Assembly: GCF_000022565.1 (NCBI RefSeq)
Contig: NC_012483.1
Span: forward strand, 4,030,001-4,094,000
Length of the DNA stretch: 64,000 nucleotides
Origin: Acidobacterium capsulatum ATCC 51196
GTDB taxonomy: Bacteria > Acidobacteriota > Terriglobia > Terriglobales > Acidobacteriaceae
Direction: 5' to 3'
In this document: piece after piece, positions 16,878 to 24,911 of the stretch
How the letters are laid out: every line of letters begins with the position of its first letter
How positions within the stretch are numbered: position 1 is the first letter of the stretch
Notes under the pieces: generated by a model
Databases searched by the model: none
What the model was told of the DNA's origin: nothing
Seen by the model: the letters and a program-made list of their open reading frames with translations, nothing else
Made by a program: the position numbers and the translations under genes

Positions 16878-18872
16878 TCACGAGCCGGCCCCCGGCAGCT
16901 TATAAGGCACCTGAATGTCATGCCGCGCCTCATTCATGGCGCCGGAGGTGTTGTCATGCGTCTCGAGCGCCTGCCGGTATTCGTTCACCGCGCGGTCGCG
17001 CTGGCCGGTGATGTCAAAGATCTTGCCGATCTCGATGTGACTCCATGCCTCGGTCCATTTGGGCTGGTTGTCGCCGCTCAGTGCGTCGCGGTAGGCATTC
17101 ACCGCGGCCTGATAATCGTGTTGCGCAAAGAGCAGCTCGCCCATGCGAAAGCTCGCGAGCGAGCTTTGCGGATTCACCTTGAGCGCGGCCTGATACTCCG
17201 CCAGAGCTCCGGCCACGTCGCCCTGCGCGGCCTTCTGCTGTCCGCGCAGAATGTCCACGCGCACCTGCATATCGGGCGTGTCTTTCAGCACGTGCCAGTC
17301 AGGATCGATGCTGATTCTGCTCGGCTCACCAAAGGTCTCAATGTCAAACGGAGTGCTGTTGCCCACCACCTGTACTACGTGATTCACTGTCTTGCCCTGC
17401 GTCTCAATGCGCACATCCACCGGCATGTTCAACAGGTCAAGCTGCTGCTCAATCGCGCCCACGGTGCGAAAACCCTTGCCGTTGCCGAGGCGGTAGACAT
17501 CCCACTTCGTTTTGAAATCGGGCGCGCCGGTGCCGTCGAGCCACTCGGCAAAAAAGGGAACCAGATTCTGCTGCGTATGCGCCTCGGCGGCTTTTTCAAA
17601 TTGCGCGGTGCTCACATCCTTGCCCGCATATTCGGTGAGCACGGCCTGCAACGCTTTGTTGAAGCTGTCATTGCCCATGACCCAGCGCAGCATGTGAAAG
17701 ACCATGGCGCCCTTCTCAAAGGTCATCGACTGAAACTGCGGTGAGAAGGCCCCGAGCCGTCCCGCGCTGGTGAGCGGCGTGGTGTCATAGGCCAGCGCTC
17801 CGGCGGCTACGTCCTGAATGGCGTTTGCGAGCGCGCCTTCGCCGTCCTGATACTCCAGATACAACAGCTCGGCATAGGTACACATGCCGTTGGTGATCCA
17901 GGCATCGTTGAGCGTGGCCGGACTCACCTCGGCGCTCCACCACTGGTGCGCGATGGTGTTGGCCAGCAGGCGAGCGTCATTGCCGCCGCCGATGTGCGCG
18001 CTGGCGATGGCCGCGATCCCGGGCGCCCAGTAGGCGGGCACTGTGCCGTTGGGCAGCTCCACAATATTGAGCGTGTTTGACGGCGGCTCGCCAAATGTAC
18101 TCGTGAAAAAGGCAAATTCATCGAGCGCCGAGGTGCCGTAGCTGCCCTCGGCAGCCTTCTGGTGCGCGGGCGAGACGTAAAGATGAATATTTGCCGCCTG
18201 CGGATCAGGCACATCGACCCACTTGCCCACGAGAATGGTGCCGGGAAAGCTGGGCTTCGTCCACGCGAAGTCGTACTCGCGCATGCCGCTGGCGTCTGTC
18301 TTGCTGATGGCAACGGCTCCGCTGCCCACCACGGTGTAGCCGCTGGGCACGGTGATGTGCAGGGTCGCGGTGAAGCGGTCGGTCAGGTAGCCGTCCATGG
18401 GGAACCACGCGCCGCCATAGAGCAGGTAGCTGGTGTCCGCGTCGATCTTCGCAAGCGTCAGCCCCGGCACCGGGCCTGAAGTTGCGCTGCCGTCGAGCTG
18501 GCCCGCGTAGGTGAAGGTCCACGTATAGCTCTGCCCCTTCACCAGCGGCGTAGCGGGCGTGAGCAGCAGCGTGTCATTGGGTCCGCGCTCGCCGGGAATG
18601 GCGTTGCCGCTGGCATCGGCCACCTTCTGCACGCGCAGCGCGTCATGCAGTACAAAGCTCGCGGTGGGCAGATCGGCCGTGGGCGTGAAGGTGACCTGCG
18701 CGGTGGCCGCGAGGGAGTGCCGGGCCGGCTGCACCGTTGCGTCGATGACGTAGCCGGTCACATCGACCAGCGGCGTGCCCGATTGCGCCGCGTATTGCGC
18801 GCGCGCCGACGTGGCGGCCAGCAGCATGCACGCCCCTGCCACGCAGTACCGGATTGCCCCTCGCACGCTCAT
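16878..18872 (-). CDS. M1 aminopeptidase-like protein with lost zinc site, TPR C-terminus
   Basis: This 664-residue secreted protein has a signal peptide at residues 1-25 (ending ARAQ). An M1-type N-terminal beta domain and a gluzincin-like domain follow. In active enzymes the motif is HExxH followed by 18 residues and Glu. Here the aligned segment is NTIAHQWW (305-312) and WITNG (325-329). The first His is N305, the catalytic Glu is T306, and the third zinc ligand is N328; only H309 remains. It should therefore be inactive as an M1 peptidase. The C-terminus (about 545-650) carries TPR-like helices. The gene starts 4 bp after the lpxB stop on the same strand, so the two are probably co-transcribed. 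A role as an envelope binding or scaffold protein is inference. Confidence 0.85.
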   Translation of the reverse strand: MSVRGAIRYCVAGACMLLAATSARAQYAAQSGTPLVDVTGYVIDATVQPARHSLAATAQVTFTPTADLPTASFVLHDALRVQKVADASGNAIPGERGPNDTLLLTPATPLVKGQSYTWTFTYAGQLDGSATSGPVPGLTLAKIDADTSYLLYGGAWFPMDGYLTDRFTATLHITVPSGYTVVGSGAVAISKTDASGMREYDFAWTKPSFPGTILVGKWVDVPDPQAANIHLYVSPAHQKAAEGSYGTSALDEFAFFTSTFGEPPSNTLNIVELPNGTVPAYWAPGIAAIASAHIGGGNDARLLANTIAHQWWSAEVSPATLNDAWITNGMCTYAELLYLEYQDGEGALANAIQDVAAGALAYDTTPLTSAGRLGAFSPQFQSMTFEKGAMVFHMLRWVMGNDSFNKALQAVLTEYAGKDVSTAQFEKAAEAHTQQNLVPFFAEWLDGTGAPDFKTKWDVYRLGNGKGFRTVGAIEQQLDLLNMPVDVRIETQGKTVNHVVQVVGNSTPFDIETFGEPSRISIDPDWHVLKDTPDMQVRVDILRGQQKAAQGDVAGALAEYQAALKVNPQSSLASFRMGELLFAQHDYQAAVNAYRDALSGDNQPKWTEAWSHIEIGKIFDITGQRDRAVNEYRQALETHDNTSGAMNEARHDIQVPYKLPGAGS

Positions 18873-18876
18873 GCCG

Positions 18877-20079
18877 TCATCTCACTCTACTCAATGCGGC
18901 GCGGCGTTGCAGCATCTCATGCGCTACTTTGGTCACGCGTGCGATGGCGCTGCTGCCGGGGGTGGAGAGCTTCGCACGAACCTCCGCGAGCCCGGTCATC
19001 ATCTGCTCGCGGGCGCGATCGCTGGCCACGAGCGGCTGCATCTCCCGCACGATGTTGGCGGCGGTGAAGTCATCCTGAATCAGTTCGGGCACCACGCGCC
19101 GGTCGGCAATCAGGTTGGCCATGGCCACATGCGGCACCGTAACCACGCGCCTGGCGATGGCATAGCTGAGCGGCGAGACGCGATAGACCACCACAAAGGG
19201 ATTTCCGATCAGCGCGGCCTCCACCGTAGCCGTGCCGCTGGCCACGATGCTCGCGCGCGCGTGATGCAGCGTGGCGCGGGCGTCCGCCACGACGGTGATG
19301 CGGGGGGCCTGGTCATGTGCGGCGTCATGGGCCGAAGCCGTGAGCGCGGCGAGCATCTGCCGCACATGGCCGCGCTGCGCCTCGGTGAGTGTGGGCGCGA
19401 GCGGCAGCACGTATTCGTGCTCATGGCCGAGCTGCTTTGCGGCGGCGATCATCTCGGGCAGGTTGAGGCGAATCTCTTTGCCGCGGCTGCCTGGCAGCAG
19501 GCCCACCCAGTGCTTCGCTGGGTCGAGATGGTGCGCGGCGGCAAACTCCGCGCGCGTGATGGTGGGCAGCGGCACCTCGGTGAGCGGATGCCCGACAAAG
19601 TCGGCCTGCACGCCGTGGCCCTGATAAAACGCCTCTTCAAACGGGAAGATGACCAGCATGCGATCCACATAGCGCTGCACCTTGCGGATGCGGTACTTCT
19701 TCCACGCCCAGAGCTGCGGCGAGACAAAGTAGAGCACCGGCGTGCCCTGCTCATGCAGCGTGCGCGCCAGCGACAGATTGACGTCAGGAAAGTCGATAAG
19801 AATGGCGAGATCGGGCTTGCGCTCGATGATGGAGCGCTTCAGCTTGAGGTATTCGCCATAGATGCGCGGCAGGTGGCGCACCACTTCGGTGATGCCCATG
19901 ACGGCGACATCTTCAGCGCGCACAATGCGCTCCATGCCGAGCGCCTGCATGCGCTGCCCGCCCAGGCCAAAGAAGCGCGCATCGGCATAAAGCGCGCGCA
20001 GCGCCGGAATGAGCGCGGCACCGTAGTGCTCGCCCGAGGCTTCGCCGGCCGAGAGAAAGATATTGGGAGCAGAGGACAT
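18877..20079 (-). CDS. lpxB: Lipid-A-disaccharide synthase
   Basis: This 400-residue GT19 glycosyltransferase joins UDP-2,3-diacylglucosamine and lipid X to form the lipid A disaccharide at the inner membrane. Evidence is the N-terminal SAGEASGEHYGAALI motif, the DFPDVNLSLAR segment, YFVSPQLWAWKKYR, LLPGSRGKEI, and ASGTATVEAALIGNPFVVVY near the donor site. Length is normal. It shows that the organism makes an LPS-type outer membrane. No other lpx genes are adjacent; the M1-like gene follows 4 bp downstream. Confidence 0.96.
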   Translation of the reverse strand: MSSAPNIFLSAGEASGEHYGAALIPALRALYADARFFGLGGQRMQALGMERIVRAEDVAVMGITEVVRHLPRIYGEYLKLKRSIIERKPDLAILIDFPDVNLSLARTLHEQGTPVLYFVSPQLWAWKKYRIRKVQRYVDRMLVIFPFEEAFYQGHGVQADFVGHPLTEVPLPTITRAEFAAAHHLDPAKHWVGLLPGSRGKEIRLNLPEMIAAAKQLGHEHEYVLPLAPTLTEAQRGHVRQMLAALTASAHDAAHDQAPRITVVADARATLHHARASIVASGTATVEAALIGNPFVVVYRVSPLSYAIARRVVTVPHVAMANLIADRRVVPELIQDDFTAANIVREMQPLVASDRAREQMMTGLAEVRAKLSTPGSSAIARVTKVAHEMLQRRAALSRVR

Positions 20080-20149
20080 CGGCTGCCCCTATTGTATTGG
20101 GACTCGCCGTCCGGGCATACGCGCCTTCGGCGCCAGGGCGTGCCGGGGT

Positions 20150-20515
20150 TGTGGTCAGTTGTTAGTCCCCAGTTGTCAGTCCACAGTTGTCAGTGATCGG
20201 TTGCCAGCTCTCAGCGCGCTGTCCAACGGTTTTCTTTCGTCAGCGCTCAACCTTTTCCTCGCGTCATTCTGAGGCCTGTTTTTGGCCGAAGAATCCCGGC
20301 GATTCCGCGCGTACCGATGCCATCTCAGGTTTCTCCCATCCTGCCGGCAAGTGCGTGGGAGAAACTTTGAGCCGTATTCGCTGCCGAAACATTGCCGGGA
20401 TTCTTCGCCTTCGGCTCAGAATGACGCATCGTTGAGAGGGACTGGTAACTGGGGACTGGCCACTGGGGACCGGTAACCGCCCGCTGACAACTGACAACCG
20501 GGGACTGACAACTGT
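20150..20515. repeat. Nested inverted-repeat element with CAGTTGTCAGT ends
   Basis: The left end (about 20153-20215) has several CAGTTGTCAGT-like units in direct tandem. The right end (about 20440-20515) has the complementary ACTGACAACTG-like units. Inside, GTCATTCTGAG (about 20263) mirrors CTCAGAATGAC (about 20415), and CGAAGAATCCCGGC mirrors GCCGGGATTCTTCG. The whole gap between lpxB and the GH16 gene thus folds as one long, imperfect palindrome. It has no convincing coding frame. Confidence 0.7.
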
Positions 20516-21385
20516 TCACTGCCCGTGCTGATACACCCGCACCCAGTCCACCAGCATGGTGGCGGGGAACTTCGTCGTGGCGTCAGGATTGCCCGGCCAG
20601 CCGCCGCCAACGGCGAGGTTGAGGATGAAGAAATATTTGCCGTCATCAAAGGGCCAGCGCGCGCCCGGCGGCAGGTCGGCCGGGGTTTCGGTGGCGTAGA
20701 TGTTCCTGGGGCTATCGACGTAGAACTCGACCTTCTTTGGCGACCAGATCATGCCGTAGACGTGGAACTTCTTATAGAAGTTCGCGTGGCTGGGCAGGGA
20801 ATAGCGGTGGGTGATAATGTGCCCGATGAAGCCGGGGCCGTGTACCGAGCCATAGACGGTCGCGGGCGTCTTGCCGATGTTCTCCATGATGTCGAACTCC
20901 CCGCACTTCGGCCAGCCAACCTGCTCGATGTTGTCGCCGAGCATCCAGAAGGCCGGCCACATGCCCTGCCCGCGCGGAATCTTGATGCGCGCCTCCATGC
21001 GCCCGTACGCGAAGCTCCTGAGGCCCTCGGTCTTGAGCCGCGCCGAGGTGTAGACGCCGGGCCGTGGCTCGCGCGCCGCGATGTGCAGCTTGCCGTGGCT
21101 CACCCACACGTTCGGCTGCCGCGCGTGGCAGGGGCCGCGGTTCGAGCCGTATCCGCAATAGGTTTCGAGCTCCCGGTTGCCGTCTTTGCGCGGGCCGGTG
21201 TCGTAGGTCCAGTTGGACGGGTTGGGCTGGCGGCTCGACTGGCGAAAGTTGTCGGCCCACACCAGATGCCACGCTGCGGTGGCGGATGTGCCGGGCGATG
21301 CGGGCGCGGCCAGCACGGCAGCGGGAGAGAGGGCGAGCAGCAGCAGGGGCAGCAGACGGAGCGGGCGCAGGAGTGTCATGTTCAT
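20516..21385 (-). CDS. Secreted glycoside hydrolase family 16 (beta-glucanase)
   Basis: This 289-residue protein has a signal peptide (about 1-27, ending VLAAP) and a GH16 jelly-roll domain. The catalytic motif is GEFDIMEN: E163 nucleophile, D165 assisting, E168 acid/base. W143-type aromatic cleft residues and the FYVDSP and LNLAVGGGWPG segments are typical of laminarinase-like (beta-1,3-glucanase) members. It probably hydrolyses beta-1,3 or mixed-linked glucans outside the cytoplasm. No good Shine-Dalgarno is visible, and the start lies inside the open frame of the upstream hypothetical gene, so translational coupling is possible. The 3' end abuts the repeat element. Confidence 0.93.
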   Translation of the reverse strand: MNMTLLRPLRLLPLLLLALSPAAVLAAPASPGTSATAAWHLVWADNFRQSSRQPNPSNWTYDTGPRKDGNRELETYCGYGSNRGPCHARQPNVWVSHGKLHIAAREPRPGVYTSARLKTEGLRSFAYGRMEARIKIPRGQGMWPAFWMLGDNIEQVGWPKCGEFDIMENIGKTPATVYGSVHGPGFIGHIITHRYSLPSHANFYKKFHVYGMIWSPKKVEFYVDSPRNIYATETPADLPPGARWPFDDGKYFFILNLAVGGGWPGNPDATTKFPATMLVDWVRVYQHGQ

Positions 21386-21995
21386 AGGCGGAAGAAACAG
21401 CCACTTGTTTATACCCTGCGGGAGGGTGCGTCTGGCAAGAGCGTGCTTCGATCTCGTTCATAAAACAAACCATTGTCTCTGCAGCCCGCTCGCACATGGC
21501 CTTGAGGTCAAAGCCGTCCTGGCCGTAGCCGGGGGTCTCCCATGGCCTGGAGGCCTGGGCGGCTTTGCGCTCGGCCTCCTTTTGCGGAATGAGGTCGCGG
21601 CGCAGCAGCGGCAGCAGAGCCTGTGAGAGCGTGGGGGCGCGGCGTTCTTCGGCTCGGCGCTGCTCTTCGGCGGACTCGCGCTCAAGCTCAACCATGAGTT
21701 TGATGAGCGAGACGCTGCCTTCGCAGAGCTTGTCCGCATAGGCATTGGCAATCTCTTTTTCGCGCTCGTGCACGGCGGCGAGCAGCGCCTGCGCGAAGCT
21801 GCGGCGCGACCAGACGGAGGCGAGAGCTTCGTCTGGCTCGCCGTTTTGGTCGTAGTCGCGCAGCGGATCGTAGGAGGGGTCGAAGACCGCGCCGGGAGCG
21901 GGGAAATGCGGCGCAGTGGACGCGGGCCGCGCCGTGTAGGGGCTGTCTTCGTGCGGCTCGCCGGCCATGCTGTCGGGGATCTCTTCGGGATTCAT
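20772..21995 (-). CDS. Hypothetical protein; frame runs into GH16 gene
   Basis: The frame starts at ATG 21995 behind a strong AAGGAG site spaced 6 nt, so its beginning is real. The first about 200 residues (to about 21385) are acidic then strongly helical and charged (REKEIANAYADKL, ELERESAEEQRRAEER) and look like one small soluble protein of unknown function. After that the frame continues for about 205 codons over the GH16 gene in a different phase, with Arg/Ala-rich, low-sense sequence. I believe only the N-terminal half is genuine, and that the natural stop has been lost or the frame shifted near 21385. No recognised domain. Confidence 0.45.
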   Translation of the reverse strand: MNPEEIPDSMAGEPHEDSPYTARPASTAPHFPAPGAVFDPSYDPLRDYDQNGEPDEALASVWSRRSFAQALLAAVHEREKEIANAYADKLCEGSVSLIKLMVELERESAEEQRRAEERRAPTLSQALLPLLRRDLIPQKEAERKAAQASRPWETPGYGQDGFDLKAMCERAAETMVCFMNEIEARSCQTHPPAGYKQVAVSSAYEHDTPAPAPSAAPAAARPLSRCRAGRARIARHIRHRSVASGVGRQLSPVEPPAQPVQLDLRHRPAQRRQPGARNLLRIRLEPRPLPRAAAERVGEPRQAAHRGARATARRLHLGAAQDRGPQELRVRAHGGAHQDSARAGHVAGLLDARRQHRAGWLAEVRGVRHHGEHRQDARDRLWLGTRPRLHRAHYHPPLFPAQPRELL

Positions 21996-22060
21996 GCCGT
22001 GCTCCTTGCTGCTGCCTGATGCTGCGATCTGGCGCTGCGACCTGGCTTGCTTCTTGCTGA

Positions 22061-22100
22061 AAAAGCGAACGGGACGCCGCGTGTGCAGGCGTCCCGTTCG
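22061..22100 (-). terminator. Strong hairpin with U-tract ahead of the hypothetical gene
   Basis: CGAACGGGACGCC (22066-22078) pairs with GGCGTCCCGTTCG (22088-22100), a 13-bp perfect stem with a 9-nt loop. On the minus strand it is followed by CTTTTT. It lies 66 bp upstream of the ATG at 21995 and about 760 bp past the ABC exporter stop. It therefore either ends the exporter transcript late or acts as a leader hairpin (attenuator) of the hypothetical gene. Confidence 0.75.
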
Positions 22101-22304
22101 GGGAGGAGAAGTCTCTATTTTTAGAGTAGCAAGTTTGGGGGAAATTACCGGCAGGGTAATGCTAGTCCCCAGTTTTCAGTTGTCAGTCCCCAGTTGTTAG
22201 TGGTCAGTTGCCAGTTGTCAGTCCTCAGTTTTCAGTGGTTAGCGGGGCGGGGATGAGTTGGTGGATGTGTGCAGGGGCTGAAGCCTTGCCCTGGGGGAGA
22301 CGAT

Positions 22305-22336
22305 CCCACGTCTCAGAAGCGAGACGTGGGGCACCC
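22305..22336. repeat. CCCACGTCTC hairpin repeat, copy 1
   Basis: A 10-bp perfect stem (CCCACGTCTC, GAGACGTGGG) with loop AGAAGC is followed by GCACCC. Copy 2 at 22719-22750 is identical over all 32 positions although the flanks differ, which points to recent copying or homogenisation. Confidence 0.85.
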
Positions 22337-22718
22337 GGCATGGTGGGAGAAACTTCGGCGGTGATGGTTGGCGGAGGGTTCCTCGGGATTCTTCGCCTTC
22401 GGCTCAGAATGACGCATCTGGGGCGCGGGCGGATGGTGCTTGCGTTTGGCCGGAGTGAAGGGGGGGGAATGTGAATGGCGATTCACATTCTGGTGTTTTT
22501 CTGGGATTTGGATGGAAGTGGCTGATTCTAAATGACGAAAAATGTGAATATGGATTCACATTGTGCGGGATCGGGTGGAATAGCGCGCGGAATCGATGCT
22601 CTGTTTCAAGGATAGCAAGGGGAGGGGGAATTACCGGCAGGGGGAAAGCCAGTCGTCAGTTGCCAGTCGTCAGTTGTCAGTCCCCAGTTGTCAGTGACCA
22701 GGGTTGGGTAGAGATGAC

Positions 22719-22750
22719 CCCACGTCTCAGAAGCGAGACGTGGGGCACCC
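22719..22750. repeat. CCCACGTCTC hairpin repeat, copy 2
   Basis: Identical to the hairpin at 22305-22336, including the AGAAGC loop and the GCACCC tail, and in the same orientation. Confidence 0.85.
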
Positions 22751-22858
22751 GAATTTTCCGGGCACTGAGCACCAACAACTGGCCATTGAGGGCTAACCAT
22801 CGAGGACTGACAACTGGGGACTGACAACTGACAACTGATAGCTAAAAGCTAGCAGCTC

Positions 22859-24871
22859 TCAGCTATTCGCGAGCGACGGCGACATGCCCAGCGTGGGCAT
22901 TTCCTGGTCTTTGTACTGGAGCTGGTAGAGCTTCCAGTAGAGGCCGTGCAGGGCGAGCAGTTCCTGGTGCGAGCCCATTTCGCGCAGGTGGCCGCGATGC
23001 ATCACCAGAATGACGTCAGCGCGCTGCACGGTCGAGAGGCGGTGCGCCACGATGACCGAGGTGCGGTCGCGCACCATGCGTTCGAGGGCGGTGCGCACGC
23101 GCAGCTCCGTGTCGGTATCGACCGAGGAGGTGGCCTCGTCAAGGATGAGGATGCGCGGGTTGTGGGCCAGCGCGCGGGCGAAGTTGATGAGCTGCTTCTG
23201 CCCGGTGGAGAGGCTGTTGCCGCGCTCGCGCAGCATCTCCTGATATTGCGCGGGCAGCGTCTGGATGAACTCATCCACATTGACCTGCTCGGCGGCGAGG
23301 CGCAGCTCGTCGTCGGTGATGTGGCCGCTGCCGAGGCGAATGTTGTCGGCGATGGTGCCGCTGAAGAGGAACGGGTCCTGCAGGACGACGCCGAAGTTTT
23401 GGCGCAGGCGCGTCAGGTCATGCTGGCGCACATCGATGCCGTTGACCAGCACGCTGCCGTGCTGAATGTCATAGAAGCGCATCATGAGGCCGGTGAGCGT
23501 GGTTTTGCCGGCTCCGGTATGGCCCACGATGGCGGCGGTCTGGCCGGGCTCGATGGTGAAGCTGACGCCGCGCAGAATCCACTCGATCTCGCTCATGGCC
23601 TCCAGTTCAGCGGGTGTGGCCGTGGCGATCTGCTGCTGCTGCTGAGGCGTGAGGCGCTGATAGGTGAACCAGACGTTGCGGAACTCGATGCGGCCGGCCT
23701 CTGAATTGGCCTCGGGGCCGGACGGCTGAGCAGCGGCGGGCTGCGCGGGCGAGACGATTTCAGGCTCGGTGTCGAGCAGCTTGAAGATGCGCTCGCTGGC
23801 GGCCATGGCGGCCTGCAGAATGTTGTACTTTTCGCTGAGGTCCTGAATGGGCCGGAAGAAGCGCTGCGCGTACTGCATGAAGGCGACGAGCACGCCGAGA
23901 TCGACCGCGCCGCGAATGACGCCATTGCCGCCCTGCCAGATGATGAGCGCGATGGCGATGGAGCTGAGGATTTCCACCGCCGGGTAGTAGAGCGCGTAGG
24001 CCATGATAGCGTCTTTGAAGGCGTCGAGGTAGCTCTTGTTGATGGACTCGAAGCTCTGGTAGGCGGGCTTTTCCCGGTTGAAGAGCTGCACGATCGACAT
24101 GCCGCTCACATGCTCCTGCGAGTAGGAGTTGATGCGGGCCAGCGCCGTGCGGATGCGCCGGTAGGAGTCGCGCACATATTTGCGGAAGATGCGCGTGACC
24201 AGCAGGATGAAGGGCAGCACGGCAAAGGCGACGAGCGCGAGCCACCAGCTCATGCTGAGCATGACGCCGACGATGCCGGCGAGCACGAAGATGTCTTCAA
24301 AGATGGCGAAGACGCCGGTGGTGAACATTTCGTTGAGCGCATCGACGTCGTTGGTGAGGCGGGTGACGAGGCGGCCGACGGGGTTGCGGTCATAGAAGCC
24401 GACGTCCATGCGCTGCAGGTGGCGAAAGATTTCACGGCGGAGATCGAACATGACCTTCTGGCCGGTCCACTGGACGATGTATGTCTGCAGCGCCTCTAAA
24501 ACATAACTAAAGACGAGCGCGCCGATGTAGATGAGCGCAAGCTGCGTGATGCCGTGCCAGGCGTTGCTGCTGAGGTATTTCGCCAGAAACGACTGCTTGG
24601 CCGCCGGAGCGTGCGTCATGTATTTATCGACGGCGACCTTGGTGAGGTAGGGCCCCAGCACGTCAGCGCCGGCCTTGAGAATGACGGCGACGGTGGCGAT
24701 GATGGCGGTCCATTTATAAGGGCCGAGATATTTGAGCAGACGGCCCATGAGCCGGCTGTCATAGGCTTTGCCGGCGACGTCGTCGTCCTGGTGCTGCGCG
24801 GGCTTTTTGGCGGCGGGCTCGGCCTGGGGGCTCTTCTGCCGGTTTTCGGGCTTGCTCTGCTGAGGGGGCAT
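22859..24871 (-). CDS. ABC exporter, fused permease-ATPase (MsbA/multidrug type)
   Basis: This 670-residue half-transporter is expected to act as a dimer in the inner membrane. A charged, Gln/Pro/Lys-rich N-terminal tail (about 1-40) precedes six transmembrane helices (about 50-345). The nucleotide-binding domain has Walker A GHTGAGKTT, Q-loop VLQDPFLFSG, signature LSTGQKQ, Walker B ILILDEATSSVD and an H-loop AHRLST. An unusual 30-40 residue insertion rich in Pro/Ala/Gln lies between the membrane and ATPase domains. The substrate cannot be told (lipid, drug or peptide). It is divergent from hemW with a 40-bp gap. Confidence 0.93.
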   Translation of the reverse strand: MPPQQSKPENRQKSPQAEPAAKKPAQHQDDDVAGKAYDSRLMGRLLKYLGPYKWTAIIATVAVILKAGADVLGPYLTKVAVDKYMTHAPAAKQSFLAKYLSSNAWHGITQLALIYIGALVFSYVLEALQTYIVQWTGQKVMFDLRREIFRHLQRMDVGFYDRNPVGRLVTRLTNDVDALNEMFTTGVFAIFEDIFVLAGIVGVMLSMSWWLALVAFAVLPFILLVTRIFRKYVRDSYRRIRTALARINSYSQEHVSGMSIVQLFNREKPAYQSFESINKSYLDAFKDAIMAYALYYPAVEILSSIAIALIIWQGGNGVIRGAVDLGVLVAFMQYAQRFFRPIQDLSEKYNILQAAMAASERIFKLLDTEPEIVSPAQPAAAQPSGPEANSEAGRIEFRNVWFTYQRLTPQQQQQIATATPAELEAMSEIEWILRGVSFTIEPGQTAAIVGHTGAGKTTLTGLMMRFYDIQHGSVLVNGIDVRQHDLTRLRQNFGVVLQDPFLFSGTIADNIRLGSGHITDDELRLAAEQVNVDEFIQTLPAQYQEMLRERGNSLSTGQKQLINFARALAHNPRILILDEATSSVDTDTELRVRTALERMVRDRTSVIVAHRLSTVQRADVILVMHRGHLREMGSHQELLALHGLYWKLYQLQYKDQEMPTLGMSPSLANS

Positions 24872-24911
24872 AGGCGGTCTTGTCTATTTTACGAGTGCGA
24901 CAATCTAAGGG

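Larger units (their letters stand above)
22150..22857. repeat. Repeat-dense intergenic region between ABC exporter and hypothetical gene
   Basis: This non-coding stretch holds tandem CAGTTGTCAGT-like units in forward orientation at about 22165-22240 and 22655-22700, and in reverse orientation at about 22798-22845. It has two copies of a CCCACGTCTC hairpin (22305 and 22719) and a copy of the TTCGCCTTCGGCTCAGAATGACGCAT motif (about 22390), which also occurs at about 20402. Two GTGAATxxxGATTCACATT-like motifs lie at about 22470 and 22543. I see no supported gene. Confidence 0.7.

Noticed and set aside
20150-22857. CAGTTGTCAGT arrays considered as CRISPR
   Set aside because: Units are about 11-12 nt, nearly contiguous, variable, and occur in both orientations; there are no uniform spacers and no cas genes.
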